Source of the DNA: Ctena decussata
Lineage: Eukaryota > Mollusca > Bivalvia > Lucinida > Lucinidae
NCBI GenBank assembly: GCA_963989385.1
Contig: OZ022500.1
Span: 111,269,842-111,333,841 of the forward strand
Direction: 5' to 3'
Length of the DNA stretch: 64,000 bases
Positions within the stretch are counted from its first letter, which is position 1; each line of letters starts with the position of its first letter. The notes under the pieces are model-generated. The model ran no database searches. It had not been told where the DNA came from and saw nothing but the letters and a program-made list of their open reading frames with translations. A program made the position numbers and the translations under genes. Shown here in pieces: positions 12,472 to 24,365 of the stretch.

Positions 12472-12707
12472 GAACCCCGACATGACAAAACCAACAATGT
12501 GGTTGTGCGCCCAGCGCAGACTCAGATCAGCCTGGGCATCCGCCCAGTCTGATCAGAGTCTTCACTGTCCTCATTGCGGTAGTTTAGACCCTAAGCTACC
12601 CTTTAAGCGCAAAGCGAAGTGTCTGATCAGACTGGGCGGATGCCCAGGCTGATCTGAGTCTGCGCTGGGCGGAAAACCACTTTGTTGGTTTTCTTGTGTC
12701 GCGGCTC
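12472..12707. mobile_element. family A MITE, copy 1
   Basis: Ends are a degraded GAACCCCGACATGACAAAAC at the left and an inverted GTGTCGCGGCTC at the right, flanked by AAAT on both sides. The arms pair through CCAACAATGTGGTTGTGCGC and through GCAGACTCAGATCAGCCTGG. Around the middle are repeated CTGATCAGACTGGGC phrases. It has no coding capacity. Other copies: 22107, 36958 and 52141. Confidence 0.85.
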
Positions 12708-12959
12708 AAATAAAATGCATGGTTTCTTTTGTTGCATACCATTTGTCATTGTATTTAATGATGTTTTGAGATCATAAATAGCTAAACTGATTGAATCATT
12801 GTTTTAGGGTTAACGGCCCTTCTAAACAGTATGTCAGTCTATGTCGAGCCGTCTTCAAAATAGAGGGAGAAAAAAGTACGAAGGTACAATAATCTAATCC
12901 GCCACATCCCACTTTTTAAGGAGACACCATTTGAATCCCACAAAGTTATCTTGAGTTCT

Positions 12960-13182
12960 GGGGCCGTATTCATAAAACAACTTAAGCCGTTGCTATGCTG
13001 TTGCTATGGCTAAATTTCTTAGAAGGAGATTCCCTACAACTATGAAATTTGCTCTGGAGGAACAGTCTTACAAAGACTGTTCCTCCAGAACAAATTTCAT
13101 AGTTGTATGGAATCTCCTTTATAGATCTTTAGCCTTAGCAACAGCATAGCAACGACTTAAGTGGCTTTATGAATACGGCCCC
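12960..13182. mobile_element. family B palindromic MITE, copy 2
   Basis: Same ends (GGGGCCGTATTCATAAAAC... mirrored) and the same CTCTGGAGGAACAGTCTTAC hairpin centre as copy 1. The two arms match at nearly every position, suggesting a recent insertion or arm homogenisation. Confidence 0.85.
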
Positions 13183-13242
13183 TGGTAAAGCTCTGTTTTG
13201 TGACAAGTGCAGACAGGCGAGACATAGAGAACACCATATTAG

Positions 13243-13350
13243 TGTCTTTTGATATCAAGTTTATCAGGCGAGACCAAAAACAGCGTAGGAATGGCGAGGC
13301 TTACCGACTCGTTTATGGGCGAGCCTGTTAAATTCGATATCAAAAGACAA
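13243..13350. repeat. short inverted-repeat element
   Basis: Left arm TGTCTTTTGATATCAAGTTT pairs with right arm AAATTCGATATCAAAAGACA, and inner TCAGGCGAG pairs with CGAGCCTGT. The element is about 108 bp with no ORF. Confidence 0.5.
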
Positions 13351-13756
13351 TTACATGGTTTTCTATTTATCATGCATCATTAGAAGATTTTGAGGCATAA
13401 AGAGCGTCAAGCTTATGAAAAACAAACGCAGTTTTGATGGAACTTGCTGATGTCGCGAATGCGTAAGTCGGTGACATCAATTAAGCAATCGAACGTTGTT
13501 ACAGTATGTAGCCAAACGTCTTCAGAGATAGCTTCTAAAGGCATTGTCTGATATTACTGGCGCAGGCGCAGATCTAAAGTGACATGATATCAAATTATGT
13601 TATCATGCCCGTATTATCAGGTGTAATTTTTCTGGAGATGCATGATAAATAGCATACCATTGAATTCATGCTATCAAAGACTTCTACTGACGCTTCAAAA
13701 CGTTTTGGTTGCTGTTATAACAGACAAGCATCTTTCACACTGTTTCGATAGTACCA

Positions 13757-13950
13757 GGAGCCCTGGTAGCTCAGTAGTTAAGCTCCGAGATCCAACGGTC
13801 TCGGGTTCGAGCCCCGCCGGAGGCGGGAGTCTTTTCGATCGTAATCGGGGATCCATTATACACAGTCTTTTATCACCACCCATCCATCGTCCTGATATGA
13901 CTGAAAAACTATTAAAAAGGCCGTAAAATCGAAAGTCATCCATCAAGCCA
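13757..13950 (+). mobile_element. tRNA-headed SINE, copy 1
   Basis: The head carries an A-box-like TAGCTCAGTAGTTAAGC and a B-box GGTTCGAGCCC at tRNA-like spacing. The anonymous body ends CTGATATGACTGAAAAACTA then a GGCCGTAAAATC stretch, the same 3' core as the SINEs at 17416 and 57729. It is flanked by a 12-bp imperfect target duplication, TCGATAGTACCA (13745) and TCGATGGTACTA (13951). The 3' core resembles the conserved Nin-DC type domain of animal SINEs; that assignment is from memory and tentative. Confidence 0.75.
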
Positions 13951-14091
13951 TCGATGGTACTATAATTATTGACTATCTTATTATAGGCAAAAGGAAAATA
14001 AAGTTATATTGTTGACTTCATTTTCCGTTAGAGTCGACATTCACATTTTAAAGCTTTTTAGCTGCTCTTAACAAAATTTTAAAGTGTATGG

Positions 14092-14320
14092 ATACATCTC
14101 CAGACCTGTCCACTATTTTACAAAAGAAAACAACTTTTATGACTTCTTTTTTACTTCCATATGCAACAAAGCTCTTTCAAAATTGGATCTACTCTTGAAG
14201 AAAACAGTTTGTTTCTAGAGGAGCACATTGTTTCCTTTAAGAATTGACCCCCATTGAGGAGGGAGACAAAAAATAGAAATAACAGAGTTGCTTCTCCGAA
14301 AAGTGTACGCATTTACCTTG
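14092..14320 (+). repeat. dispersed repeat N, copy 1
   Basis: Contains the order ACATCTCCAGACC, GACTTCTTTTTTACTTCC, CTAGAGGAGCACA, AGAGTTGCTTCTCCGAAAAG. The same succession appears at 42610-42836 and 57507-57725. At 42318-42836 two arms face each other, so the family is probably a fold-back DNA element of which this is one arm. There is no ORF. Confidence 0.5.
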
Positions 14321-14520
14321 ACCAAATTAACTAGCCTTCAAAATACTAATAAAGTTTACCCAGAAGTGCCGCACTTAAACACTATAACGAAAAACAAAGC
14401 AGCCAGACTGCAATGAGGTTATCACAATACTAGATAAGAGTTAACGAACATAACCTCGAGGAACAAACCAGGACACTTTGAAGCCATATGATCCAGCAGG
14501 AAATGAAATGAATTCGTAAT

Positions 14521-14600
14521 AACGTCAATGCGACGTCATTATGTCGCATCGACGTCAGTATGACGCCATTTTTATGTCATGTGCCAGCTAGGGGAAGAAC
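14521..14600. repeat. ACGTC-rich palindromic repeat K, copy 1
   Basis: Several GACGTC/TGACG phrases lie in both orientations, ending ATGTCATGTGCCAGCTAGGG. The ending matches that of the compact palindrome at 44562-44629. It is probably a degraded small DNA element. Confidence 0.4.
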
Positions 14601-14639
14601 GGACAACCCTCGGAACTCACGTCATAGAACGCCCAGAAA

Positions 14640-14780
14640 TGAATCCCTCTCCAGAGAGGGGTCTGAATGTTCACCATAACACCGAAGGTGTAAGCGTCAC
14701 ACCCTCGTAAGCTTCATAACGTTGTCCGCAAGCTTCACAATCGACATTCACGGATGAGTGTCACATAATGATTTTTGCAT
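14640..14780 (+). repeat. dispersed repeat L, copy 1
   Basis: The phrase GTCACACCCTCGTAAGCTTC with nearby TTCACAATCGACATTCACGG recurs inverted at about 17035-17100 (GAAGCTTACGAGGGTGTGAA). Orientation and spacing suggest two copies of one short repeat, or the two ends of one element interrupted by later insertions. Confidence 0.4.
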
Positions 14781-15289
14781 AGCACTAAAGTTCCGAAATT
14801 TCACTCTCTAGAGTCGAATCCGAGGTTGGCTTATCATCATTCTCCGCCACACACGAAGGTTTGAGCGTCCTGTGTCCGTTCAGCTTATCGCCCTTTTGTC
14901 TGTACTGATAAATGCAATTTTGTTGCCTAACTAAATCAGGAGTTATTGCCCTTCAGCTGAGTCAAAATGCGAATAAATAACCGATGGATAGAATGTCCTA
15001 TTTTTAAAACTAAATGATAGGGTATATACAACACTCTTGATTTATAAAGTTGTACTTTATATTTTTTTGAATTCTGGATCTTGTGTTTGTATTGTATTTT
15101 CTCTTTATTATCATGATTTTAGAAACTTTAGATATTTAGAAACTCCTTCGCACAAAGTTCTCAAGCTAGAAAAACATCCTTACGATGGACGGACACTCGG
15201 CTCAAGATGTGTGCAAATATGGCCAGTTGGAGAACGCCGTTACGAGAATCAAGTACGAGAACTGAAAGAAATAATCGTATCTCACGAAG

Positions 15290-16126
15290 GACCTGGGACC
15301 GAGTGCACAAAGCAGACGTAAGCGTACGCCTGACGTACGTCCGTCGTAAAAGAATTTTTTAAAATAGGTGTGCACAACCGAGGCGTGTCGTAGACTTAGT
15401 TGTAATATCGCTTCAAAACTCACGTCTGCTAGATAGTAGATGTAACATTGGCGCATATAATTCATTTTAAGTTATTTCGTCAGTGCTGCATATCGATATG
15501 GTCGGAATGTTACCCTGGCTGGATAATATACAATATAGAAGGCTTTTAAAAAGGGATAGGATAATCAGAGTCAGAATCTATATTTTTTCTGATAGTCATT
15601 TTTCATTTGCATTCAAAAGTAACGTTACATGTGCAATATAAAAAGCATTGTAATGAACATTTATAACATCAAAAGAGTAATATGTATCGTCAAAATTATA
15701 AATGAGCCGTAACATGCAAAGAAGGTGTCAATGGTATATGCGAACAGCAAACGCTCAGACCAGACTGCGCATTCGTTCAATCTGAAAATACTATGTATGG
15801 ATCCTGAGGATTCTGCCGGTATAAAGTGAAGAAACTACCTCATTGCATGGAGTCACAGACTGGTTTCGGTCTAGGCTATTCGCAGATATACTTTAAATTA
15901 ACTTTTATGCCTGGAGCGGCTCTAATCAAATAAGAAACTCATTCATGAAACACACGTGCTTATCTTATTTGAGACCTAAGCTAGACGTATTCCAGTCGCA
16001 ACTACGCCTGACGTAGACCCGCTTTGTGCACTTGGATTTTAGTACAATCGTATTCATTCATGATGGACTTAGTAGCGCCGACGTTCGTAGCCTACGCCGG
16101 CGTAGTTTGTGCACTTGGCACCTGGT
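15290..16126. mobile_element. TIR element with AGTGCACAAA ends, 0.84 kb
   Basis: Left end ACCTGGGACCGAGTGCACAA is mirrored at the right by TTGTGCACTTGGCACCTGGT. Further in, both sides carry ACG/CGT-rich phrases such as TACGCCTGACGTA. No transposase ORF is visible. The superfamily is not assigned. Confidence 0.45.
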
Positions 16127-17395
16127 ATGATAAGGACCGTTTTTGGCCCCATTTAAATTTTCTTAAAATTGCATGGATTCTATTGCTTATCATTTGTGCG
16201 AATGGGAACAAACAGAAATAATATGTTTCAATTCTGTTTTCTTCTCAGAATAACATGATTTCTGACATGCCTATGTTGTTTCAAAATTTGTTTCAGGAAA
16301 TTTGCAAGAAAATTTGAGTTTAATACATTTTCCTTTAAAGAAATAAGTCATTTACAATAGCTTTTGAAAGCTCTTAATAATAGGCTTTTGATGAAATACT
16401 TATCTGTTAGATAGCACTGCTTGTAATCTGTGCACTGCACAAGGCCTCTCCAGGTACCCCACCCACTCAAGTTTGAAAGTCCAGATATGCTTACCAAAAA
16501 ATTCCAACTGCTCAAATTTTAAAGTGTACCAAATTATTCCTTGTGTTCTAACTAAGAAAATGAATACCCAAAACATATGTTTATTTTGTCTGTGAGCGGA
16601 GATATAGGCGTTTTTATATGGAGAAAACAGGGGAAATGTTCCAGACGCTGCGAGTTTGGTAGCAAAGAATGAACATACAGCCCGGTCTCCAGCACATTTG
16701 ATATTTTCATGGCATGTAAATATATCAAAATTTTGCCTATATACAGAATATAAAGTGTGCAGGAGGCCGGGCTCATATATTTTGAAAGCCGCAAAGGCTA
16801 CCAAATTCGTTATTTTTGTCAGAATCCGCTGAGGGGTTGGATATGTTCAAGATAAAAAAAACACAAATAGTTTATTATGCAAGAACTGTTTAATTTTGTG
16901 TTTGCTGTTCCATTCAATGTCTGAACTTTCCTATGAATACATTTTTATTATCGAAATTGGACTTCTGAAAAATAAGTTTTCTGGGGCCAAATACCACGTC
17001 CTTTCACAATAAAATTGCAATAATTTATGTGAAGGTTACGGATAGCTGTCCATTGTGAAGCTTACGAGGGTGTGAAGCTTGTAAAACCTTCACAAAGCTC
17101 AAATATAGTTTCTGATACATAAAACTATCCGAGTTGCACTCAACAGAAAAATATAGGCCTACATGTAATCCAGTATTAAACAAGTTGGCTTCTTTTAAAA
17201 GAATCCTAGAAAGGTCTGCTGCAGTGTCTTAAACAGTTTAGTAGCTTGTTTTCAATCAGGACCTCGTCAGTGGCATCTGCTGCATATAATGTAACTGCAT
17301 GTCAAATTTGACTAAATGGTCTTAATGATGGCTTAAAACCGCAATGGCAGCCAATTACATTACCCTCTTCATTGTATAACAGCTACTAATCACTT
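16127..17395. other. intergenic with one long unexplained minus-strand frame
   Basis: The minus strand is open for 134 codons at 16400-16804. It has no recognisable motif and no splice context, and overlaps another frame on the same strand, so I do not call it a gene. The second copy of repeat L lies at about 17035-17100. Confidence 0.35.
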
Positions 17396-17415
17396 TCTAG
17401 ACAAACGGTATGGAT

Positions 17416-17620
17416 GGGTGAATGACTTATGTTTTTACGTCCTTTTTTTACAATATTTCAGTCCTATCAGGTCGATGTGAGGTGATAATGAAATGCCGTG
17501 TGCAATGGAAACCCGTTTACAGTTTGAAAGATTCTCACCTCTAGCGGCCCAGTAGCGGGGCTCCAACCCAGGACGGCTTGATCAGTAGGCCAGCCTTAAA
17601 CCTACTGCGCTACCGGGGCT
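17416..17620 (-). mobile_element. tRNA-headed SINE, copy 2
   Basis: On the minus strand it reads a tRNA-like head (GGTAGCGCAGTAGG A-box, GGGTTGGAGCCCC B-box), a body, and a 3' core GACCTGATAGGACTGAAATA with CATTCACCCATCC at the end. It is bounded by an imperfect 18-20 bp target duplication: TCTAGACAAACGGTATGGAT at 17396 and TCTAGAAACGGTATGGAT at 17621. This is the best-defined SINE insertion in the window. Confidence 0.8.
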
Positions 17621-17764
17621 TCTAGAAACGGTATGGATCTGAAAGGCCTCATTACCAGGTAGTCAATGGCGATAATAGTCCAATGGCCAATATATAGTGA
17701 TAACTATACTATTTTACCCACTTCTTTTAACCAACAGCGTTTAGGTTTCAAAAACTTGGACTAC

Positions 17765-19092
17765 ATCTATTCTTTTCTATTCTATTCTATCCATTAACCT
17801 TGCAAGGTCATTGGGGCACCATGGATGACTTCGCAACAATCCGTTTTGGTCTTGTCGTGTTTTCAGCCGCTCTAGTTGAACTGGCAAATGCCATCCCTGT
17901 CCACTCTTTAATATTGTCCTACCACCTCTTCTTCTGTCTACCGTTTTTCTTTTTCCTTCAACTGTGTCCTGTAGAATCGTCTTTGCTAAACCATCTGACC
18001 TTGAAACGTGGCCAAACCTCCTTAGTTTCCGTTTCTTGACCATCAGGAGTTCATCTTATTCTCCAATGGCTGCTCGGATCTTTCTGCGGACCTCCTCATT
18101 GATTATGTGGTCCTAGTACTAAATGTTCAGTAACTTTCGGTAGTAACTCATCTCAAAAGCCTGCGTTCTTTTTTCTACTCAGCTGTCAAGGTCCACGATT
18201 CACAGGCATACAGAAATATGGGCGCATCATTTCCACCTTTGATCCAAGAGATAATTATCTCTTCTAATTGGCTTCAGCTTTGTTAAAGCTGCAGTGGCTT
18301 GTTCAATCCTTGACAGAACCTCCGGTTTCAAGCCATCATCTGAAACAATGCTTCAAGGGCTTCTGTCTTTTTGACTTGATCGCCCTCTGGATGTCATTGG
18401 CGATGTTTGTCATTAGTTGGTCTTCTTAGCACCATCTCCATCTTATACCTTACGCTGAAGAGGATGGGTGACAGGAGACATCCTTGCCTAAGTCAAACTA
18501 CTCTTATGAACCCTTCTCCCGTGATGCCATTCCTCTGGACTGCACTTGTAGCCTTGTCGTAGAGCTGCTCAATGGTTCGATCTAGTTTTGCATTGATATT
18601 GTACTTCCACAAGGTGGTCCATACTGCATGTCCAATGCTTTTTTTTTAATTAATGAAGACATGGTTTTGCTGATGCTGGAGGTACTTTTTACACAGGATC
18701 TTGAGTTTGAAGATTTGTTCTGTGGTGCTCTTCCGGCTCCGAATCCAGCCTGTTCTTCAGCAATTTTCTGTTCGTCTTGGGGTTCAAGCCTGTTCAAGAT
18801 GACTTTCAAAATAAGTTTGTTCGAATGACTGATGAGGCTGCTGGCTCTGTAGTTCTGGCAGAGCTGTAGGTTGCCCTTTCTAGGGGCTGTAATAATCAGT
18901 GACTGAGTTCATAGGGTAACCCATTCTCCCGTTCTCCAGCTCTTGTTAGAAATGAGAGGTTTGTTTAAACATCATTAATGGTCTCCCCGCCAGCTGGAAC
19001 AAGTTCTGCTGGTATATTATCAGCTCCGACAGACTTGCCCTTGTTCAGTGCTGCTACTGCAATCTCAACTTCCTCACAAAGGATCGGATATA
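17765..19092 (-). pseudogene. RTE-type LINE remnant
   Basis: On the minus strand the conceptual translation, over several frameshifts, gives in order: LNKGKSVGADNIPAELV (start of the RT domain), EEQAGFGAGRAPQ (RT core), LRQGCLLSP (the motif before the catalytic loop), RRFGHVSRSDGLAKTILQ and DNIKEWTGMAFA (C-terminus). These phrases are characteristic of RTE-clade reverse transcriptases. It ends in an (AATAG)n-like minus-strand tail at 17765-17790. The 5' half with the endonuclease is missing, the catalytic loop region is deleted, and frames are broken, so it is an old 5'-truncated copy. Confidence 0.85.
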
Positions 19093-19225
19093 TATTAAAC
19101 AAAACCAATGAAAACATGAGCATTGGGTGAAAGTCTTCATAGAAGAAGTCTACGGTCAGGATAAAACTCGAATCTGAGTCAAGTCTTACCGGTAATACCC
19201 GAGCGAGATAAAACAGGTAGATTAA

Positions 19226-19644
19226 GGGGCACACTGGTCTGGCATTCATCACAGGCAACGAAGGCTACGTACTATAAAACTTGATTTTTTCGCATATCTC
19301 TTAGATTAATTTCAAACCATTATTCTTACGGACCCGGCAGTTCGTTATACCTCTTAGTCAGACCAGATTTTTGAAGAAATTCCTTCTAGTATAAATGCAG
19401 TGCTTGAATAAGTTTCTTTACCGATTCGTTGCATAGACGTTGTAGTCCAAAAATTGTTTTCAACCATTTCTTGAATATGCATATGAATTCAGTAAAACTT
19501 TTGATTCCTATTTCAAGAGCCGGGGATCGGATGGTCTGTAAGACTATACTTCTGAAACAAACTTATCCTGATGAGCGGAACAAGCAAGATTCATGTACGT
19601 TGTCTTCGTTACCTGTGTTGAATGCCAGACCAGTGTGAAGGGGG
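19226..19644. mobile_element. TIR element, 419 bp
   Basis: Left arm GGGGCACACTGGTCTGGCAT continues to GGCAACGAAGGCTACGT; the right arm is its inverted, about 85% identical counterpart ending GCCAGACCAGTGTGAAGGGG. The 47-bp arms enclose about 325 bp of unrelated AT-rich sequence with no ORF. Confidence 0.55.
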
Positions 19645-20139
19645 TCCTTGTAGGTTAGGGATAGGCCCAAATATTTTGGCTGTTTCGGTCTAGTCGTTTA
19701 TACCATAGGCAGTAGGCAAGTCACTGAATTGCTGGAAGGAAATAAGACGCTTCTACCTCCATGCCCGGGCCTCGATGATCGAGTCTCCCAACCCGATGGG
19801 TCAATAAGGGGTGGTAATAAAACAACATGTGTTGTGTTACATGTCCCCTCTAAAAGAGGGAAACTATAAAAGCAAGTACATGTGTGCGCTGGGGTACAAA
19901 TTTTTACCATTCTTAATTGGCTGTTGCATTTCAATGGTTAAAGAGAAATGTTTTCTATTTAGCTTACTTATTTATTTTATTTATTTATTTTTTTATACAA
20001 TATTTCATGAGGGTGACACATTTAGCTATAAAGCCATTCTACCATGTGGCCCTCCAAACAAACTATTCAACATAAAAGGACTTATAACTTATAAGATCAG
20101 GTGAATCAATTCTTATTTACAAAAATGAATAATACATAA

Positions 20140-20181
<42 letters not shown>

Positions 20182-21908
20182 GTTCAAACCTTAGTGTTTA
20201 CTAAGGTATGGCGCATCATCTTTATCGTTACTGATTGTTTATACCTATTGGGAAATGAAACGCTGTTGTCTAGTTTTAGCTTGCTAATAAGATGGCTCAT
20301 ATAAAGACAACTCATATTTACATAAAATGCATTCGTTGCTTGATAAAATTTGCAATGGTCAACAAAATATAATACGCCGTACGTTGTTCAAGACTGAAAA
20401 TTTGCAATAGATTTTGTTACTTATCGTACCTTAATAAGCAGTGTGATTTTGGACTGGACATCGCTTTATCGATTTTTTCTATGTCGGCGATGACAGTTTT
20501 AGGAGTAATAAATGCAGAACCAGATTAAAATGCCCTGCTTGCAAAAGTGAACACTGTGGAAAGGTCTTCAGCAATAACTACGATGAAACAATGTTTCCAC
20601 TGCCTTATCATTGAGAACAATGTACAGCTTCATGACTTCTATACATGTATCTTGATACATCTTTTTTATAAATGCTCTTTGTTGTCGGGTGGCCTTACTA
20701 ATACTGTATATATGTACTTTCTGACAAACTGCTAGTTTGGCTCGACTGTCGTTGCTGACAAAATTTTGAAAATGAAAATGCTTGAAACAGCGTTTCAGAT
20801 ACTGCAGGAAGTTTTGCACTTTGATTTTGATAGGAGCTTGAGAAAAAAGATATTTTAGGTGACCATTATTTTGTTTGCAAACCAAAACAGGCTGATTTGC
20901 TGTTGACCGGAATCTTACCCTGGCGAGGTGAGAGGGAGATCAGAACTGTGCATATTCCGGTTCGATTTTCATTGATGAACATCTGTTAGTCTTTTCGAAC
21001 TGTAGTAATATGAAAAATGCCAATCTAAATAAGATAGTAACGGATGGTGGCAGCTTTCAATGAATAAAAGAACACTTCACTATCTCTTGAAATGTAAACT
21101 TGAACATTTAGACAAGAGCCATTAATTAGAAAATGCAATGCTCACTGAAAATCTCACTACTAATTTATTACACAAATATCTTTTATGAATTATTGAATAT
21201 GATCTTTGTATTCATGTCTAGCCTAATTTGCTTATGGTTCTGTAATGTAAAATGCAAAAAAGTAAAATAAAATGAGAATCCGTTCTGAATTTAAACAATG
21301 TAAAATTAACGTTCTGATATGTGATTGAGAAGTCCTATGCAAAACTTGTGGTTAAAAATGTCTCATTTAAATACTTCGAGATAATATCAATAGATAATAT
21401 GTAGTTTAAAGTATGCAACTAAATACTATCACATTCCATATGCTTAAACAGGCGAACCATCAGAAAAGGCGCTTTTGGCAAGCGCAGACAGCAGAAATGC
21501 AGGTAAGCCTATGCATCTGATCAGATGGGCAGTTTGACCACAGTTTATATTTTCCACTTAACAGATTCTGTCGGTGACGCAAGCCTGAACGCTTCCAAAC
21601 TTTGTTCTAGCTTTTGCAACAGCCGTTAGGTAAACGTAATTCAGTTGCCCCAGTGTTAGAAATGAACTATATCTACCACCATAAATCTCATTCTGAGACT
21701 TGAATGTGGAAGTATCTATCATAATTGATAACATTATGGACTACTATAAGTTAAAAGATGATTTAATATGATAAAAAGACGAAGAAACTGACAGGTGGTA
21801 TTTGTATATTAAGTCAAGTGCCTGTCAGATTGCATCTCGGGCAGATTGACAGTTATTTATTTCCATTAAACACATGCATACCGATCTGCCAATGCTTCCA
21901 GTACCACA
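19645..21908. other. intergenic; (GA)n microsatellite
   Basis: Only a pure (GA)16 run at 20144-20176 stands out. Short open frames on either strand have no motifs. A degraded family-A-like phrase (GATCAGATGGGCAG) occurs near 21520. Confidence 0.4.
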
Positions 21909-22055
21909 TACGACAATGGCCCACTTCGAATCGAACTATGGTAGCAACTATATTTACTAAAGTTCCAATCAAAGTGCGATGGTAGCTACTAAAATGAAGT
22001 CAAGAACTTACCAAAGATCAACCGAGGTCTGAACCGTCGTTACTCTAGTAGCAAG

Positions 22056-22099
22056 ATGGCGGCCGTTGAAGACTCTCGCGAGTTGTGGGTGTACAACAA
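22056..22099 (+). CDS. candidate start exon inside a TIR element
   Basis: CAAGATGGCGGC, a YY1-type sequence overlapping an ATG, opens a frame reading MAAVEDSRELWVYN. CTCTCGCGAG, a motif common in housekeeping promoters, lies within it. A possible donor AA/GTATAT follows at 22100, immediately before the family A insertion; an alternative GTGTAC donor is at 22089. It could be a captured gene fragment or the true first exon of an unseen gene. I do not recognise the protein. Confidence 0.25.
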
Positions 22100-22106
22100 G
22101 TATATT

Positions 22107-22342
22107 GAGCCGCGACATGAGAAAACCAACAAAGTGGTTGTGCGTCCAGTGCAGACACAGATCAGCCTGGGCATCCGCCCAGTCTGATCAGAGTATTCAC
22201 TGTCCGCATGAAGGTAGCCTAGACCCTTGGCTACCCTTTAAGCGCTTAGGAAAGAGTCTGATCAGACTGGGCATATGTCTAGGCTGATCTGAGTCTGCGC
22301 TGGGCGCACAACCACTTTGTTGGTTTTCTCATGTCGCGGCTC
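22107..22342. mobile_element. family A MITE, copy 2
   Basis: Ends GAGCCGCGACATGAGAAAAC and the mirrored TTTTCTCATGTCGCGGCTC, with the internal CAGATCAGCCTGGGCATCCG and CTGATCAGACTGGGC phrases of the family. It is nested inside the TIR element at 21909-22563. Confidence 0.85.
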
Positions 22343-22563
22343 TTATTTGTTCATACAATCATTTTAGGTCATATATTATCATTTAATCTATAAATTATCG
22401 TTTTTAAAGACTACATGCTCGGAAAAGGCAATGGGTGCACAGTATTTATTTCCGTTTCCTTGACAATCTACTATTATAGCAACTGTTGGCGTTCGATTGG
22501 TAATCCGAGTGCGCATGCCCAAAAATACTACTATGGTACGATTCGAAGTGGGCCAATATCGTA

Positions 22564-23968
22564 GATACAGTTATAAACACATTTCAAGTGTGCATTTCAC
22601 AAGTTCAGTAAACTTCGTAGAATCATTTACACTGTTTGTGAACAAGGTACCCTGGTTCAAGAGGGGCTTTTATTAACGTCACCTCTTATCCAAAATCTGT
22701 ATAAAGCAAATCAGTATTTTTTCCTACATCATTCCATGCGGAGAATGCAAAAGCGTTATAATCTGGTTATCTTTAGAAGTAGGTTTGCCCGTCAGTCTTT
22801 GCAAGTGTAACGTAGATGAGTTTGATCATTACTAAGCTGAAACCTGTCATTTTTTTTCAAAAAACAACAACAACAACAACTGCAATTCAACAATGGAAGC
22901 TTTGTTCCTAGCTAGGTACAGTTAGTAGTTCAGCTGAACATACTGAAACATCTTATTAGTCAACCCCTATGCCAGAAAGCTTATGCAATGCTCAGTTTTT
23001 TTAAATAAGTAATTCGTTCTGGTGTATATTGGTAATTTAATTTGAGCATGCTTGGGTTTCTAACATAAGAAAGTTCCAAATATTTTCAACAAATATAACT
23101 GTAAACAGTGCATACTATAACAAATAATCTAGAGCTCACGGCAGTCTCATGGTATCAAAGAGTGATGCGTGGACGCCATTCTAATTATGCTTTCATATAA
23201 ATTGAAATACACAGCTTCAACTTGGCAGAAATTCCAAAATTTTACCAACAGCGCATTCACGAAAACAACAGTTTTGAATAATGTCACTATTCATATCCTT
23301 GCAATATTATGTACCGTAAATTCTTTGCATCTTTGATAAATTGTTCGATATGCATTCTTACACGCTGAATGATGACATGAGTATATGCGGAAATATTATC
23401 TTAAAAGAAAAATTTATGAAGGAAAATGTAATCTCACAAATATTTGATGTATAATGTTGCAGGAAATAGGTACGAGAAAATATTCAAAGATAAACTTTTG
23501 TCTTCAGAATTGAGCAACAGTGTTTCCGAATATATAGCCACATTATCGGTAACCTGCAACAATGTGGCAATTTTGTCGTGTGATATTAAGCTCATTCTTC
23601 TGTTCCACGAAGGGTAATCACGGACCTCACTGTTTGCTCTATGGCTTGGGTCACTTTCATAGATGGCTGATGTGACAAGTAAACGCTCTAGTCAGACTGC
23701 CTTTGCTTGATACCCACATTGTTGGAAGTCATATGACGCGGCTCATTAATTTATTTTATCATATGACGTCGCTTCTGAGAGTGTAATAAAGCCATGCATT
23801 AAAACGATAATCCAGTAGTGGATTAAATATGCAAATTACGTCGTAACGTTATGCGTTGACGTCCATAAAACCTCGCATTTTCTAATGGCAAAATCCTGAC
23901 GTTTTAGTGCAACATTTGCGTATAAAATGCGATTTTAGTGTCATATGATAAATAGAATCTTGCATTCG
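22564..23968. other. AT-rich intergenic stretch
   Basis: No gene is supported. An (AAC)n run lies at about 22863-22880. GTCATATGAC phrases recur near 23730, 23759 and 23940 and may belong to a degraded element leading into the palindrome at 23969. Confidence 0.4.
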
Positions 23969-24084
23969 TGCTCCTGTATTATTGAATTTATAATACTCGT
24001 GGGTGAAAACGATAAGATGCTCGGCATAGCCTCGCATCTTATTTTTTTCCCAACTCGTTTAATAAATTCAATAATACATGAGCA
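23969..24084. mobile_element. 116-bp palindromic MITE
   Basis: Left arm TGCTCCTGTATTATTGAATT pairs with right arm AATTCAATAATACATGAGCA; inside, GATAAGATGC pairs with GCATCTTAT around a GGCATAGCC centre. Nearly the whole element can form one hairpin. There is no ORF. Confidence 0.7.
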
Positions 24085-24365
24085 TACATGTAAGATCCTC
24101 TATATCTTTTATTTTTATTACTATTTGACACACTTTGAATTTGCAGAAGCTTGAATTTTTGGTGTACAAGGAGAATTTGCTTACACTGTAAACTAATGAC
24201 ATAAGCAACAGGATTTGACAGAAAACAATTTGCGTTCGTGATGAACACTGGCAATGAGTTAATCTGGATTGTTTGTCCATTTTCTTGAGTTATGATGTTA
24301 TACATGTGGGTTATTTGCCAAAATTTGCACTCTTGAAAACTCTGAGATACCTAAATACAATTATA

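Larger units (their letters stand above)
21909..22563. mobile_element. TIR element carrying a family A insertion
   Basis: Left end TACGACAATGGCCCACTTCG continues ATCGAACTATGGTAG. The right end is its inverted counterpart CGAAGTGGGCCAATATCGTA, preceded by CTACTATGGTACGATT; about 31 of 36 bases pair. Between them lie a promoter-like segment with a possible start exon (22056) and a complete family A MITE (22107-22342). No target duplication is evident. Confidence 0.6.

Noticed and set aside
16400..16804. 134-codon minus-strand open frame
   Set aside because: No motif, no splice signals, overlaps another frame on the same strand; probably chance in AT-rich DNA.
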